The translations under genes were made by a program, and so were the position numbers. From contig NZ_JARLTC010000034.1 of NCBI RefSeq assembly GCF_029382225.1, forward strand, positions 62,001-126,000: 64,000 nucleotides of DNA, written 5' to 3'. Below are positions 1 through 9,087 of this stretch, one piece after another. The DNA is from Spongiactinospora sp. TRM90649 (GTDB lineage: Bacteria; Actinomycetota; Actinomycetes; Streptosporangiales; Streptosporangiaceae). The notes beneath the pieces were generated by a model that saw nothing but the letters and a program-made list of their open reading frames with translations, was not told where the DNA came from and searched no databases. Every line of letters begins with the position of its first letter. Positions within the stretch are counted from its first letter, which is position 1.

Positions 1-849
1 CTCGCAGGCCACGCACGTGGCGACCCGGCCGTCGGGGAAGGTCGTGGCGTAGCTCTCGTAGGTGTGGTCGACGCCGACCACGATGTGACCACGGCTGGCC
101 AGTTCCTCGGCCAGGCCGGTGAGCGTCCGGCGGGGCTTGGTGAAGCCGGGGGACAGCACCACGAGCGGCAGCCGGCCCTCGTGCCCGGCGACGGGGGCGG
201 CGTCCTTGATCGCGTGCGTCCGGGTGCCGCTCAGGATGTCGTACGGCACGCCGCTGATCCGCGCGCCCTTCAGGTGCAGCTCGGACTCCTTCGGCGTCAG
301 GTACGGGAGCTTCGGGCCGCGCGCTTTCCGGCTCGCCGGGTACCAGACGGTGGCCATCAGCTCCCGCGCCTTGACCTCGGGCACCCAGGGGTCGGGCCGC
401 GAGGTGTCCTTCAGGTAGAGGTCGGTGGCCCCTACCTGATAGGGGCCGGTCGGTGCGGGCAGCACCGGGGTCCGGGGCGTGGCCGTCGGCGTGGGGGAGG
501 GCGGCGGGGATACTGCCGGGGAGGGGACGGGCGAGGGCGGTCCCGCAGCCGAAGCGGCGGCGGACGGCGGCGCCAGCAGGCACCCGACGGCCGCGAAGGC
601 CAGCACCCCGGCGCCCACCGCCCGGCCACGCCGCGGGGCCGCGGCCCGGCCACGTGCGCCCGCGGCGGTCTCGTAACACCCGGCGGGGGCGGTTCGCCCC
701 TGTCCAGAGGCCGCCATCCCATCAGTCCCGCCCGGGGTGGTTCGCCGTCGGCTGCGGGGCGCCGTTCTGGCGGGCTCGGTGGGCATGGTCGGTCCATGCC
801 CGGTCGGGCTCTCGTGCCGAGGCTGGTGATCAGGGCGTTGTTGACTCAT
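1..849 (-). CDS. Lipase / PAF-acetylhydrolase-like alpha/beta hydrolase, partial (C-terminus outside window)
   Basis: The reading frame runs off the left edge, so only about 283 codons are visible. It begins with a polar N-terminus of about 75 residues, then a hydrophobic segment (about residues 78-95, rich in Ala/Val/Leu), a Pro/Ser/Thr linker and the start of an alpha/beta hydrolase domain. That domain holds LMATVWYPA and an oxyanion-hole motif, LVVLSPGF. This order fits secreted or membrane-anchored actinobacterial lipases related to platelet-activating-factor acetylhydrolase. The nucleophile elbow lies beyond the window. The ATG at 849 has AAAGGGA about eight bases upstream. Later in-frame ATGs at 786 and 717 are possible and would give a more conventional signal peptide. 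It follows the ABC permease by 67 bases and may be its last operon partner. Confidence 0.72.
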   Translation of the reverse strand, partial: MSQQRPDHQPRHESPTGHGPTMPTEPARTAPRSRRRTTPGGTDGMAASGQGRTAPAGCYETAAGARGRAAAPRRGRAVGAGVLAFAAVGCLLAPPSAAASAAGPPSPVPSPAVSPPPSPTPTATPRTPVLPAPTGPYQVGATDLYLKDTSRPDPWVPEVKARELMATVWYPASRKARGPKLPYLTPKESELHLKGARISGVPYDILSGTRTHAIKDAAPVAGHEGRLPLVVLSPGFTKPRRTLTGLAEELASRGHIVVGVDHTYESYATTFPDGRVATCVACE

Positions 850-916
850 CAGGATGTCCCTTTCTTGAGGTTGTGGACGGCCGGTGCCATGACGGCCGGC
901 CGGAAAGCCCGGTAGG

Positions 917-2125
917 TCAGGTGGTGGTGAGGGCCTCGGTGGGGGAGAGGCGGGCGGCGCGGCGCGCCGGGTAGAGCCCGGCCAGGGCCCCGATCAGGAC
1001 GGCGAGCAGCACGCCCCCCGCGATGGCCGTCCCCGGCAGCACCGGCGGCCACCCCCGCAGCACGGCGAAGCCCAGCGTCACGGCGAGCCCGACGATCACG
1101 CCCGCCGCCCCGCCCAGCGCGGAGACGGCCACCGACTCGGTGAGGAACTGCAGGCGGATCTGCCGCCGGGTGGCGCCGAGGGAACGGCGCAGCCCGATCT
1201 CCTGGCGGCGCTCCAGCACTGAGATGATCATGATGTTGGCGATGCCGACGGCCCCCACCAGCAACGCCACGGCCCCCAGCCCCAGCAGCAGCGAGTCGAA
1301 CGCGGACGCCGCCGTGAGCTGGACCATCAGCGCGTCGGACGGCCTGCTCACATCGACCTCGGTCGGATGCTCGGGATGGACGGTGGCCGCCAGGACCTCT
1401 GACACGGCGGTGACCGCCTCCTCGCTGGACCGCTCGTAGATCATGCTGGGGTGGCCGTCGAAGCCGAGCGCGGCGGCGTAGGTCCAGCCGATCAGCGCGG
1501 CCCGGTCGATCCTCGGGGCCAGGCCGGTCTCCTCCAAGATGCCGACCACGGTGAACCAGCGGCCCGCGATGAAGACCTGCTCGTCGGGTCCTGCCCGGGC
1601 GACGCCGAGCCGTTCGGCGGCCACCGAGCCGAGCACCACCGCCGGGTAGCGCTCGGTGGCCGGGTTGAGGAAGGCCCCGGACCTGACCGTGGCGCCGAGC
1701 GTCTCCAGCAGGTCGGCGCGGGCCGCCTCGACGATGACGCCGTTCGCCTCCGCCATGCCCGAAGGGTCGGCCCGGTCGGTGCGGCGCACGGTCGCGCCGG
1801 GCAACCGGCCGGTGGCGGTGACCGACTCGACGCCCGGGACGCGACGGACCATGCCCACGGCGGTCAGCGGCAGCTTGGCGGCCTCGCCTTCGAGCGACTT
1901 GCCAGGGGTGACCGTCAGCAGGTTGGTGCCGAGCCGTTCGATCTGCGCCATCAGCCCGGCCGCGCTGACGGTGCCGATGCCGAGCACGGCCACCATGGCG
2001 GCGATCCCGATGGCGATGCCGAGCGCGGACAGCGCGGCCCGCAACGGCCTGCCGCGCAGCCCGGCCAGGCCCGCGAGCACCAGATCGGCGGGACGCAGCC
2101 GCACGGGGGCGGGCAGCGGGATCAT
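917..2125 (-). CDS. MacB/FtsX-type ABC transporter permease
   Basis: This 402-residue protein has the MacB layout. An N-terminal membrane helix (about 30-52) follows the conserved [18 protein letters not shown] region. A large extracytoplasmic MacB-PCD-like domain comes next, then three C-terminal helices with the FtsX signatures [23 protein letters not shown] and [15 protein letters not shown] (given in parts). Such permeases act mechanically with an ATPase and an adaptor to export peptides, antibiotics or lipids rather than forming a channel. Its start overlaps the ATPase stop by four bases (ATGA), so the two are translationally coupled. The substrate cannot be told from sequence. Confidence 0.93.
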   Translation of the reverse strand: MIPLPAPVRLRPADLVLAGLAGLRGRPLRAALSALGIAIGIAAMVAVLGIGTVSAAGLMAQIERLGTNLLTVTPGKSLEGEAAKLPLTAVGMVRRVPGVESVTATGRLPGATVRRTDRADPSGMAEANGVIVEAARADLLETLGATVRSGAFLNPATERYPAVVLGSVAAERLGVARAGPDEQVFIAGRWFTVVGILEETGLAPRIDRAALIGWTYAAALGFDGHPSMIYERSSEEAVTAVSEVLAATVHPEHPTEVDVSRPSDALMVQLTAASAFDSLLLGLGAVALLVGAVGIANIMIISVLERRQEIGLRRSLGATRRQIRLQFLTESVAVSALGGAAGVIVGLAVTLGFAVLRGWPPVLPGTAIAGGVLLAVLIGALAGLYPARRAARLSPTEALTTT

Positions 2126-2793
2126 GCGGGCACCCCCGTGTCCATCCGGACCCGGCCGTCGAGGATCTCCAGGCGGCGGGGGAGGGCCGCGGCCACGGAG
2201 GCGTCGTGGGTGATGATGACCACGGCGGTGCCCAGGCCGGTGAGGACGCGCATGATCTCCGCACCGGAGGTCTGGTCCAGGTTGCCGGTGGGCTCGTCGG
2301 CCAGCAGCAGGGCGGGTTCGCCGACGATCGCGCGGGCGATGGCGACGCGCTGCTGCTCGCCCCCGGACAGCTCGCCGGGGCGGTGGCCCAGCCGGTGGCC
2401 CAGGCCGACGCGCTCCAGCGCCTCGGCCGCGCGGCGGCGGCGTTCGCGGTGCGGCACGCCGTGGTAGAGCAGGCCGGTGGCGACGTTGTCGAGCGCGCTC
2501 AGGTGCCGGGTGAGGAAGAACTGCTGGAAGATGAACCGCACCCAGCGGGCGCGGACGGCGGCCAGCCGCACGTCCGGGAGCGCGGCCACGTCGTGGCCGT
2601 GCACGCGGACCACCCCGCTGGTCGGCCTATCCAGGGTGCCCATCAGGTTGAGCAGGGTGGACTTGCCGGAGCCGGACGGCCCGACGATGGCCAGCGACTC
2701 GCCCGCCGCGACCGTCAGCGACACGTCACGCAGCGCGGCCACGCCCCCCGGGTACTCCTTGGTGACGTTCGCCACCTCCACCACCGGGCTCAT
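2122..2793 (-). CDS. ABC transporter ATP-binding protein (MacB/LolD type)
   Basis: This 223-residue nucleotide-binding domain has Walker A (GPSGSGKS, about residues 38-45), Q-loop (FIFQQFF), signature LSGGEQQR, Walker B ([12 protein letters not shown]) and H-loop (ITHD). The size and the DEPTGNLD motif place it in the MacB/LolD/SalX branch that works with FtsX-like permeases. The ATG at 2793 overlaps the stop of the adaptor gene as ATGA, and its own stop overlaps the permease start in the same way. It therefore sits in a tightly coupled adaptor-ATPase-permease operon. Confidence 0.95.
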   Translation of the reverse strand: MSPVVEVANVTKEYPGGVAALRDVSLTVAAGESLAIVGPSGSGKSTLLNLMGTLDRPTSGVVRVHGHDVAALPDVRLAAVRARWVRFIFQQFFLTRHLSALDNVATGLLYHGVPHRERRRRAAEALERVGLGHRLGHRPGELSGGEQQRVAIARAIVGEPALLLADEPTGNLDQTSGAEIMRVLTGLGTAVVIITHDASVAAALPRRLEILDGRVRMDTGVPA

Positions 2794-3851
2794 GGCTTGG
2801 GCACCTGCACGTTCGCCCCCTCGGTCAGGTCGCCCTCGACCTCGACCTTCCCCTCGGCGAAGATGCCGAGTTCGACCGGGACGTCCCGCACCCCGCCCCC
2901 CGCGTCCACGACCTTCACCCGGTAGCCGCCGCCGGGCGTGGCCAGCAGCGCGCCGACCGGTACGGCGAGCACGTTCCTGCGCACCTTGGCGGCGAAGCCG
3001 ACCGTCACCGGCGCGCCGTCCAGGCGTCCGGCGGCGCGCGGCCTGTCCAGCACGATCCGCACGGTGACGGTGGCGCTCTCGGTGCCCTCGCCGGTCTGCG
3101 ACGTGGAGGTCGCGGTGGCGACCGAGCCGACCGACACGACCCGGCCGGTGGTCTTCACCTCGCCCGGCAGGCGGACGGTCACCCGGTCCTTCCGCTCGAC
3201 CAGGTGCTGCGCGCTGACCGGCACCTTCACCTCGACCTGCCGGGCGGTCCCGGTGGCGGTGAGCACCACGCCCGCCGCGGGCGCGCCGGGGCTCGTCCTG
3301 AGCTTGGCGACGCGGATCGCCCCGGGCAGCACCACGACGTCGCCGGGGGCGACCAGGCCGGTCCGTGGCACGCCCAGGTCCCGCTGCCAGGAGAGGACGG
3401 CGTCGCGCAGCCGCCAGTCGAAGGAGCGGTCGATCGTCATGCCGTCCCCGTGGCCGAGCGCCTTCAGGTTGCGTTTGAGGATCTCGACGTCGGCCCCCTT
3501 GGCGACGCCGAGGGACAGCGACCGCCACAGCGGCGCGGACCCGTAGAACAGGGGGACGTGCTCGCCGTCCACGTCGAAGACGGCCCGGCCGCGCCTGATG
3601 ACCGCGCCCTCCTTCGGCAGCCGGGTGATGCGGCCCCGGGCGTCGGCGGTCACGGTGTGGGAACCGGCGTAGCCGAGGGTGCCGTCCACCTCCGTGCGGT
3701 CGGCCAGGTCGGTGCGGACGACGGCGGCGGTGGGCAGTGCGGCGGCGTTGACGGCGGGCGTGGCGGCCGGGCCGTTCCACAGCCAGGCGGTCACCGCGCC
3801 GCCGCCGAGGGCGGCGAGCAGCACGGCCGCCGTGGTGATCGATCGGCGCAT
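2790..3851 (-). CDS. MacA-like efflux adaptor with peptidoglycan-binding insert
   Basis: This 353-residue protein has an N-terminal signal anchor (about residues 5-25). Next come a lipoyl-like half, then a PG_binding_1-like segment ([14 protein letters not shown] ... [17 protein letters not shown]) and C-terminal beta-barrel/membrane-proximal adaptor domains. Gram-positive MacA-like adaptors coupled to MacB transporters often carry this peptidoglycan-binding insert, which would hold the protein at the wall. Its last codons overlap the ATPase start. It lies seven bases after the small lipoprotein gene, so all four share one transcript. Confidence 0.88.
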   Translation of the reverse strand: MRRSITTAAVLLAALGGGAVTAWLWNGPAATPAVNAAALPTAAVVRTDLADRTEVDGTLGYAGSHTVTADARGRITRLPKEGAVIRRGRAVFDVDGEHVPLFYGSAPLWRSLSLGVAKGADVEILKRNLKALGHGDGMTIDRSFDWRLRDAVLSWQRDLGVPRTGLVAPGDVVVLPGAIRVAKLRTSPGAPAAGVVLTATGTARQVEVKVPVSAQHLVERKDRVTVRLPGEVKTTGRVVSVGSVATATSTSQTGEGTESATVTVRIVLDRPRAAGRLDGAPVTVGFAAKVRRNVLAVPVGALLATPGGGYRVKVVDAGGGVRDVPVELGIFAEGKVEVEGDLTEGANVQVPKP

Positions 3852-3857
3852 CGGCGG

Positions 3858-4319
3858 CTACTCCGGGTGCCGCTTGGTGTTCGCCGGCAGGTATCGCGCG
3901 CAGTCCCGCTGCGCGGTGCGGATCGCCGGGTCGTCGCCCTGCGGCATGGAGACGCTCGAATCGCCGGGCTGCGGTTCCGGCACCTTGAGGCCGTGCTGCC
4001 GGAGGCACTGCGCCAGTTTGAGCATGTTGTCCCATTCTTCGGTGCCCACCGAGGGTCCCGGCGGCGCCGGATCGAACTTCGCGCACGCCTTCTCGGCGGC
4101 CTGGAGCTTGCTCTTCTCGGGCTTCTCGCCCTGCAGGAACAGGCCCTCGCCCTCCTCGTAGGTGAAGGTCAGGCCCTGCTCGCGCATGCAGTTGACGAAC
4201 TTGACCGCCTTGTCGGGGTCCAGGCCCTGCTGCTTGGTGCCGGTCGGCGCCTGGGCGGCACATCCGGCGCTTCCGGCGAGGGCGGCGACCATCAGCGCCG
4301 CGGCCAACAGGTTCTTCAT
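3858..4319 (-). CDS. Small secreted lipoprotein of an efflux operon
   Basis: This 153-residue protein has a lipoprotein signal peptide ending at Cys20 (context SAGC). The mature part contains four further cysteines in two [16 protein letters not shown]-like repeats, each a helix with a Cys near its start, so it looks like an internal duplication. Similar Cys-helix lipoproteins are encoded beside MacAB-type transporters and OmpR-type two-component systems in many actinomycetes. Their function is unknown to me. It is the first gene of the leftward operon and starts 88 bases from the divergent response-regulator gene. Confidence 0.85.
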   Translation of the reverse strand: MKNLLAAALMVAALAGSAGCAAQAPTGTKQQGLDPDKAVKFVNCMREQGLTFTYEEGEGLFLQGEKPEKSKLQAAEKACAKFDPAPPGPSVGTEEWDNMLKLAQCLRQHGLKVPEPQPGDSSVSMPQGDDPAIRTAQRDCARYLPANTKRHPE

Positions 4320-4340
4320 GGCTGCCGAGACTGGACCTGA

Positions 4341-4388
4341 CCCGGTTTCCGCCCGGTGACCGCGATCGTTAACCGGGGTTTCACCGGG
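4341..4388. promoter_or_regulatory. Four-half-site operator in the divergent lipoprotein / response-regulator promoter
   Basis: CCCGGT occurs at 4341-4346 and 4352-4357 (11 bases apart). Its reverse complement ACCGGG occurs at 4372-4377 and 4383-4388 (also 11 bases apart). The four sites are symmetric about position 4364-4365. Direct repeats one helical turn apart are typical of OmpR/PhoB-family regulators, and such a regulator is encoded 20 bases downstream. Confidence 0.6.
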
Positions 4389-4407
4389 GCCGTGCTACTC
4401 AGGAGGG

Positions 4408-5058
4408 ATGCGGGTACTGGTGGCCGAGGACGAGCGGGTCCTCGCGGACCTCGTCGGTGAGGGCCTTCGGCGCGAATCGATGGCGGTGGACGTGGTGTAC
4501 GACGGCGGAGCCGCCCTGGAACGGCTGGCCGTCAACGACTATGACGTGCTGGTCCTGGACCGCGACCTGCCTGTGGTGCACGGCGACGAGATCTGCCGCC
4601 GGCTGGCCGAGCGGGAGGCGCGGGTGCGGGTGCTGATGCTGACGGCGGCGGTCACCGTCGGCGACCGGGTCGCGGGGCTGGGCCTGGGCGCGGACGACTA
4701 CCTCACGAAGCCCTTCGCGGCGGCGGAGCTGGTGGCGCGGATCCTGGCCCTCGGACGGCGCGCGGCGACCCGGCTCCCGCCGGTGCTCGAACGGTGCGGA
4801 GTGGTGCTCGACGCGCCGCACCGGCAGGCGTTCCGCGACGGCGTCTACCTGCCGCTGTCCCGCAAGGAGTACGCGGTGCTCGCGGTCCTGATGCGCGCCA
4901 AGGGCGCCGTCGTCACCACCGAGGAGCTGCTGGAACGCGCGTGGGACGAGCACGCCGACCCGTTCAGCACGGTGGTCAAGGTGACCGTGAGCAAGCTGCG
5001 GGTCAAGCTCGGCGATCCGCCGCTGATCAGGACCGCGCCCGGCGGGTACGCGCTGTGA
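4408..5058 (+). CDS. OmpR/PhoB-family response regulator
   Basis: This 216-residue protein has a receiver domain with acidic residues Glu7/Asp8, phosphoacceptor Asp51 and Lys101 in TKPF. A C-terminal winged helix (about 125-216) carries LSRKEYAVLAVLM and VVKVTVSKLRVKLG. The start is fixed by the canonical MRVLVAEDE opening. The Shine-Dalgarno AGGAGGG directly abuts the ATG (4401-4407), an unusually short spacing. The kinase gene overlaps its stop (GTGA). It probably controls the divergent adaptor/ABC operon through the symmetric sites between them. Confidence 0.95.
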   Translation: MRVLVAEDERVLADLVGEGLRRESMAVDVVYDGGAALERLAVNDYDVLVLDRDLPVVHGDEICRRLAEREARVRVLMLTAAVTVGDRVAGLGLGADDYLTKPFAAAELVARILALGRRAATRLPPVLERCGVVLDAPHRQAFRDGVYLPLSRKEYAVLAVLMRAKGAVVTTEELLERAWDEHADPFSTVVKVTVSKLRVKLGDPPLIRTAPGGYAL

Positions 5059-6200
5059 TCCGGGCGACCGTCCGTACCCGGCTGACGCTGGCGTTCGGCG
5101 GGCTGTTCCTGGTCACCTCCACGGCGGTGCTGGTGGTCGCGGGCCTCATGGTCGAGCGGGCCTTCGACGGCAGCGTCAACATCTGGACGGGCGCCCGCCA
5201 GGACGGCCCGATGCGGTTCCAGGAGGATCCGGACGCCCTGGCGCCGCCCGGTGAGCGCAAGATCAAGGTGGACACCGGCGAGGACCTCGTGCGGGCCGTC
5301 CGGTCCGACGTCGTCAGCTCGCAGTGGCGGATCACGCTGATCTCGATCGTGATCATGGGCGTGGTGGCGTTCGCGCTGTGCTGGTGGCTGTCGGGCCGGG
5401 CGCTGCGGCCGGTCCACCAGATCACCGGTACGGCACGGCGGCTGTCGCTGTCCAACCTCGGCGAGCGGATCAACATGAAGGGCCCCCGCGACGAGCTGAA
5501 GGAACTCGCCGACACCTTCGACGCCATGCTGGAGCGGCTCGCCCGCTCGGCCGACGACCAGCGGAGGTTCGTCGCCAACGCCTCGCACGAACTGCGCACG
5601 CCGCTGGCCGTGCAGCGGGCGGTGATCGAGTTCGGCCTGGCCGACCCGTCGCCGGAGCGGGTCGCCGAGATGCGCGCCGAGCTGCTGCGCAACACCGAGC
5701 GGTCCGAGCGGCTGATCGACGGGCTGCTCGCGCTCGCCCAGGGGGAACGCGCCTTGGAGGACTGGGAGGCGGTGGACCTGGCCGCAGTCGTCCGGCGTGC
5801 CGCCCCGGCCTACGAGGATTCCGGCGTTCGCCTGGACCTCGACCTGACGCCGGTGGTCGTCGACGGCGACGAGGTGCTGCTCACCCGGCTCGTGGACAAC
5901 CTGCTGCAGAACGCCGTCCGCTACAACCTGCCCGGCGGCCGGGTGGAGGTGCGGCTGACGGACGAGGGCCTGTCGGTGAGCAACACCGGGCCGAAGGTGG
6001 ACCCGGACCGGGTCGCGGAGCTGTTCCAGCCGTTCCGGCGCCTGCACGCCGACCGGGTGGGCACCGGGCAGGGCGTGGGGTTGGGCCTGTCCATCGTGGC
6101 GGCCATCGCCCGCGCGCACCGCGCCGCCATAACGGCCACCGCCAACCCGGAGGGGGGCCTGACCGTGCGCGTCGCGCTGCCGCCCGAAGGCGCCGCATAG
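5055..6200 (+). CDS. HAMP-domain sensor histidine kinase
   Basis: Starting at GTG 5055, which overlaps the regulator stop, this gives 381 residues. The first membrane helix is at about 11-32, a short extracytoplasmic loop of about 60 residues follows, and the second helix is at about 93-112. HAMP runs to about 165, HisKA has the phosphorylatable His178 in FVANASHELRTPL, and the HATPase domain has N (LVDNLLQNAVRYN) and G (GQGVGLGLSIVAAIA) boxes. The small sensor loop suggests detection of a membrane or cell-wall signal, as in antibiotic-responsive kinases next to MacAB-type exporters. That role is inferred from the neighbourhood. Confidence 0.94.
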   Translation: MIRATVRTRLTLAFGGLFLVTSTAVLVVAGLMVERAFDGSVNIWTGARQDGPMRFQEDPDALAPPGERKIKVDTGEDLVRAVRSDVVSSQWRITLISIVIMGVVAFALCWWLSGRALRPVHQITGTARRLSLSNLGERINMKGPRDELKELADTFDAMLERLARSADDQRRFVANASHELRTPLAVQRAVIEFGLADPSPERVAEMRAELLRNTERSERLIDGLLALAQGERALEDWEAVDLAAVVRRAAPAYEDSGVRLDLDLTPVVVDGDEVLLTRLVDNLLQNAVRYNLPGGRVEVRLTDEGLSVSNTGPKVDPDRVAELFQPFRRLHADRVGTGQGVGLGLSIVAAIARAHRAAITATANPEGGLTVRVALPPEGAA

Positions 6201-6201
6201 G

Positions 6202-6972
6202 GTGATTCGCATGAGACACCAGGGCAGGACCGTGGCGGGGGTCGAGATCGCGGTGCTGTGCGACGCCGTCGGGCCGATGGGGCCGCTGCTGCGCCGTCCG
6301 CTGACCGAGATGTTCCCGGGCAGCGCCGCCGCCGACTTCGCCGAGGACCCGTGGGTCCTGCACTTCCACTGCTACCTGCTGCGCGACCCGCAGGGGCGGA
6401 CGATCCTGGTGGACGCGGGGATCGGCGGGACCGGCTCCCCGGCCTCGTCGTGGGCGCCGGTGCCCGGCCGGCTGCCGGACGAGCTGGCCGCGGCCGGGGT
6501 CCGCCCCGAGGACGTGGACGTGGTGGTCCTGACGCACCTGCACAGCGATCACGTGAGCGGCGCGACGGCGGACGGGCGGCCGGTGTTCCCGAACGCCCGG
6601 CACCTGGTGCAGCGGGCCGAGGTGGCGGCGGTGGAGAAGGAGGGCGGCCCGGTCCGCACCGAGGTCCTGGACCCGCTGCGCGACCTGCTGCACGTCGTGG
6701 ACGGCGACGCCGAGGTCGTCCCCGGCGTGCGCGTGGTGGCCACCCCGGGCCACACTCCGGGCCACCAGATCGTCCGGGTGGGCGAGCTGGCCATGACCGG
6801 CGACCTGCTGCACCATCCGGTGCAGCTCGCCGACCCCGGCGTGGGGTACGTCTACGACGACGACGAACCGGCCGCGACGGCCGTGCGCAAGGCGATCCTG
6901 GACGCGCTCAGGGTGGAGGGCGGCGTGATCGCCACCGCGCACTTCCCCGACCCGTTCACCCCGCTGACCTGA
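6202..6972 (+). CDS. Metallo-beta-lactamase-fold hydrolase
   Basis: From the GTG at 6202 this is 256 residues. An ATG at 6211 is the alternative start. The zinc ligands of the fold are all present: HLHSDH (His112, His114, Asp116, His117), a His in TPGHTPGH (about 184-187), Asp201 in MTGDLLHHP and His247 in TAHFP. The order and spacing match the broad hydrolase group that includes lactonases and glyoxalase II-like enzymes. The substrate is unknown. It starts one base after the kinase stop and may be the third gene of that transcript. It converges with the NIT-domain kinase, with only seven bases between. Confidence 0.9.
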   Translation: MIRMRHQGRTVAGVEIAVLCDAVGPMGPLLRRPLTEMFPGSAAADFAEDPWVLHFHCYLLRDPQGRTILVDAGIGGTGSPASSWAPVPGRLPDELAAAGVRPEDVDVVVLTHLHSDHVSGATADGRPVFPNARHLVQRAEVAAVEKEGGPVRTEVLDPLRDLLHVVDGDAEVVPGVRVVATPGHTPGHQIVRVGELAMTGDLLHHPVQLADPGVGYVYDDDEPAATAVRKAILDALRVEGGVIATAHFPDPFTPLT

Positions 6973-6979
6973 CCGGCGG

Positions 6980-8926
6980 TTACTGCACGCCGGTGTCGGC
7001 GGAGTGCAGGGCCGGGGCCGTCTGCGGAACGACGAGCACGGCCGGGATGCTCACGGTCGCGGTGATCCCCCCGTACGCCGAGGGCGCCAGGGATACCCCG
7101 ATGCCGTGCCGCACGGCGAGCCGCGCGACCACGAACAGCCCCAGGTGCTCGGTGTCGGCCAGGTCGAAGTCCTGGCCGCTGGCCAGCTTCCGGTTGACCG
7201 AGTCGAGCTGCGAGGGGGGCAGCCCGAGCCCGCGGTCCTCGATGTGCACCAGCAGCACGCCCACGCCCGGCTCGCTGCGGACCTGCACGTTGGTCTGCGG
7301 CGGGGAGTACAGGGTGGCGTTCTCCACGAGCTCGGCGATGAGGTGGATGGTGTCGGCGACCGCCTGGCCCGCCAGCGCGCCGTTCGGCGCGGGCAGGATG
7401 TGCACGCGGGCGTAGCCTTCGACCTCGGCGACGGCGGCGCGCAGCACGTCCATGATCGGGATCGGGCGGCTCCAGCCCCGGCCGGGCACCTCGCCGGACA
7501 GGATGATCAGGTTCTCGGCGTGCCTGCGCATCCGGGTGGTCAGGTGGTCCAGGCGGAACAGGTCGCCGAGCACCTCGGGGTCCTCGGTCTTGCGCTGCAT
7601 GCCGTCCAGGTGGGCGAGCTGGCGGTGCAGCAGCGCCTGGTTGCGCCTGGCCAGGTTGACGAAGATCTTGCTGATCGCGCCGCGCAGGGTGGCCTGCTCG
7701 ACCGCGGCGTCCACGGCGGTCCGCTGCACGGAGGTGAAGGCGCGGGCGATGCCGTCGATCTCGGCGGTGTGGCCGCCGGTGGTGAGCGGCTCTGGGGTCT
7801 TGGGATCGGGGTCGCCGGAGCGCAGGCGCTCGACCAGGCCGCGCAGCCGCACGTCGGCCAGCTCGCGCGCGGCGTCGCGGAGTTGGGCCAGCTCCCTGAC
7901 CAGCCGTCCGCCGAAGCGGGCGGAGATCAGCACCGAGACGGCCACGGCGAGCAGGCCGATGCCGCCCGCCACGGCGATCTGCACGATGATCTCGTTGGCG
8001 GCGGGATCGACCTTGCCCACGAGAAGCTGCGCGGTTCGCGCCTGGTTGCGCTCGACGGCGGTCCAGAGCGCGTTGGCGCCGGCCACCCACGAACCGGCCT
8101 CCTGCGCGGACAGGGCGAGGCCGGGCGCGGCCGACTTGATGCGGTCCTCGATCGTCGCGAATCGGGTGTAGACGGGGGAGGCCGCGAGCCGCTGGTGCGG
8201 GGCGCTCAGCTCGGCGCCGAGGTCGGCGAGCGCCCAACTGTGCAGGAAGCGGCGGGTGGCGACCATCTCGCGGAAAGCGAGCCGTTCGGCGGAGGTCATC
8301 CGCCCGGCCAGCGCGACGCCGGTGATCAGCGCCCGCTCCCTGGCGAGGATCTCCTTGACCTCGCCGAGCGCGCTGACGGCGCGGCCCTGCTGGTACATCG
8401 TGAAGTCGGGGACCAGCACCATCGAGTCGTACATGCGGTAGACGTTGGTGATCGTTCCGCTGTAGCCCTGGATCACCGACAGGGCGTCGGCGCCGCCGCC
8501 GTCCACCTTGACGCGCAGCGCGGGCAGCCGGCTCAGGCCCTGGAGCAGCCGATCCAGGTGCGGGCGCATCGCGGCGGGGACGGCGGAGCCGGTCTCCGGC
8601 GAGGCGGCGCGGGCGCGGAAGGCGGCCACGACGGAGTCGGTGGTCTGGCGCTGCCGGTTCAGCTCGGCGCGGCCCTCGCGGTCGGACGGCTCCACGTCGC
8701 CCTCGTGCGGCGCGCGCAGCAGCTTCACCGACGCCAGCCGTTCCCGCTGGAGTTCTATGACGACCTGCTCGGATGGGTCCGCCACGGAGTCGGCCAGCGC
8801 GCTGATCTCCATGAGGCGCGCGCCGTCACCACCGGTGAGCCCGACGGCGAACGCCCACAGGGCGACCAAAGACGCAAGCGGAACCAGGAGCAGGATGACG
8901 ATCCTCGTCCGGATTGGCCTGTCCAT
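6980..8926 (-). CDS. Nitrate/nitrite-sensing-domain sensor kinase, CvnA-like
   Basis: This 648-residue membrane protein has a first helix at about 10-28, an extracytoplasmic NIT domain (about 30-310) and a second helix (about 320-342). A signalling helix follows, then a HATPase domain (HLIAELVENATLYSPP, IEDRGLGLPP, LGLFVVARLA). The region RRNQALLHRQLAHLD and DLFRLDHLTTRMRRHAENLIILSG is typical of the kinase-like first protein of Streptomyces conservons. Those operons also encode roadblock, DUF742 and GTPase proteins, none of which is present here. No classic HisKA HE motif is seen. Signalling partners must be encoded elsewhere. Confidence 0.88.
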   Translation of the reverse strand: MDRPIRTRIVILLLVPLASLVALWAFAVGLTGGDGARLMEISALADSVADPSEQVVIELQRERLASVKLLRAPHEGDVEPSDREGRAELNRQRQTTDSVVAAFRARAASPETGSAVPAAMRPHLDRLLQGLSRLPALRVKVDGGGADALSVIQGYSGTITNVYRMYDSMVLVPDFTMYQQGRAVSALGEVKEILARERALITGVALAGRMTSAERLAFREMVATRRFLHSWALADLGAELSAPHQRLAASPVYTRFATIEDRIKSAAPGLALSAQEAGSWVAGANALWTAVERNQARTAQLLVGKVDPAANEIIVQIAVAGGIGLLAVAVSVLISARFGGRLVRELAQLRDAARELADVRLRGLVERLRSGDPDPKTPEPLTTGGHTAEIDGIARAFTSVQRTAVDAAVEQATLRGAISKIFVNLARRNQALLHRQLAHLDGMQRKTEDPEVLGDLFRLDHLTTRMRRHAENLIILSGEVPGRGWSRPIPIMDVLRAAVAEVEGYARVHILPAPNGALAGQAVADTIHLIAELVENATLYSPPQTNVQVRSEPGVGVLLVHIEDRGLGLPPSQLDSVNRKLASGQDFDLADTEHLGLFVVARLAVRHGIGVSLAPSAYGGITATVSIPAVLVVPQTAPALHSADTGVQ

Positions 8927-9087
8927 ACGACCACGTCCCGAAAGCGCCGGGGTTATGCCCCGTTTGTAATCATGTGCGTGTCTAGATCGGAGTGAGGCTA
9001 CACCAGGCGACAGGTGTGCGGCGGCAGGTCAGGAAAGAACGCTCTCCCGCCGCCCACGCCGTCGTGCGCGCGTGCCGTCCCGACGTC

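Noticed and set aside
849-2264. Long open frame on the minus strand over the permease gene
   Set aside because: It is out of phase with the permease, which has clear MacB motifs. The frame is Arg/Gly/Ala-rich low-complexity sequence, typical of shadow frames in GC-rich DNA.
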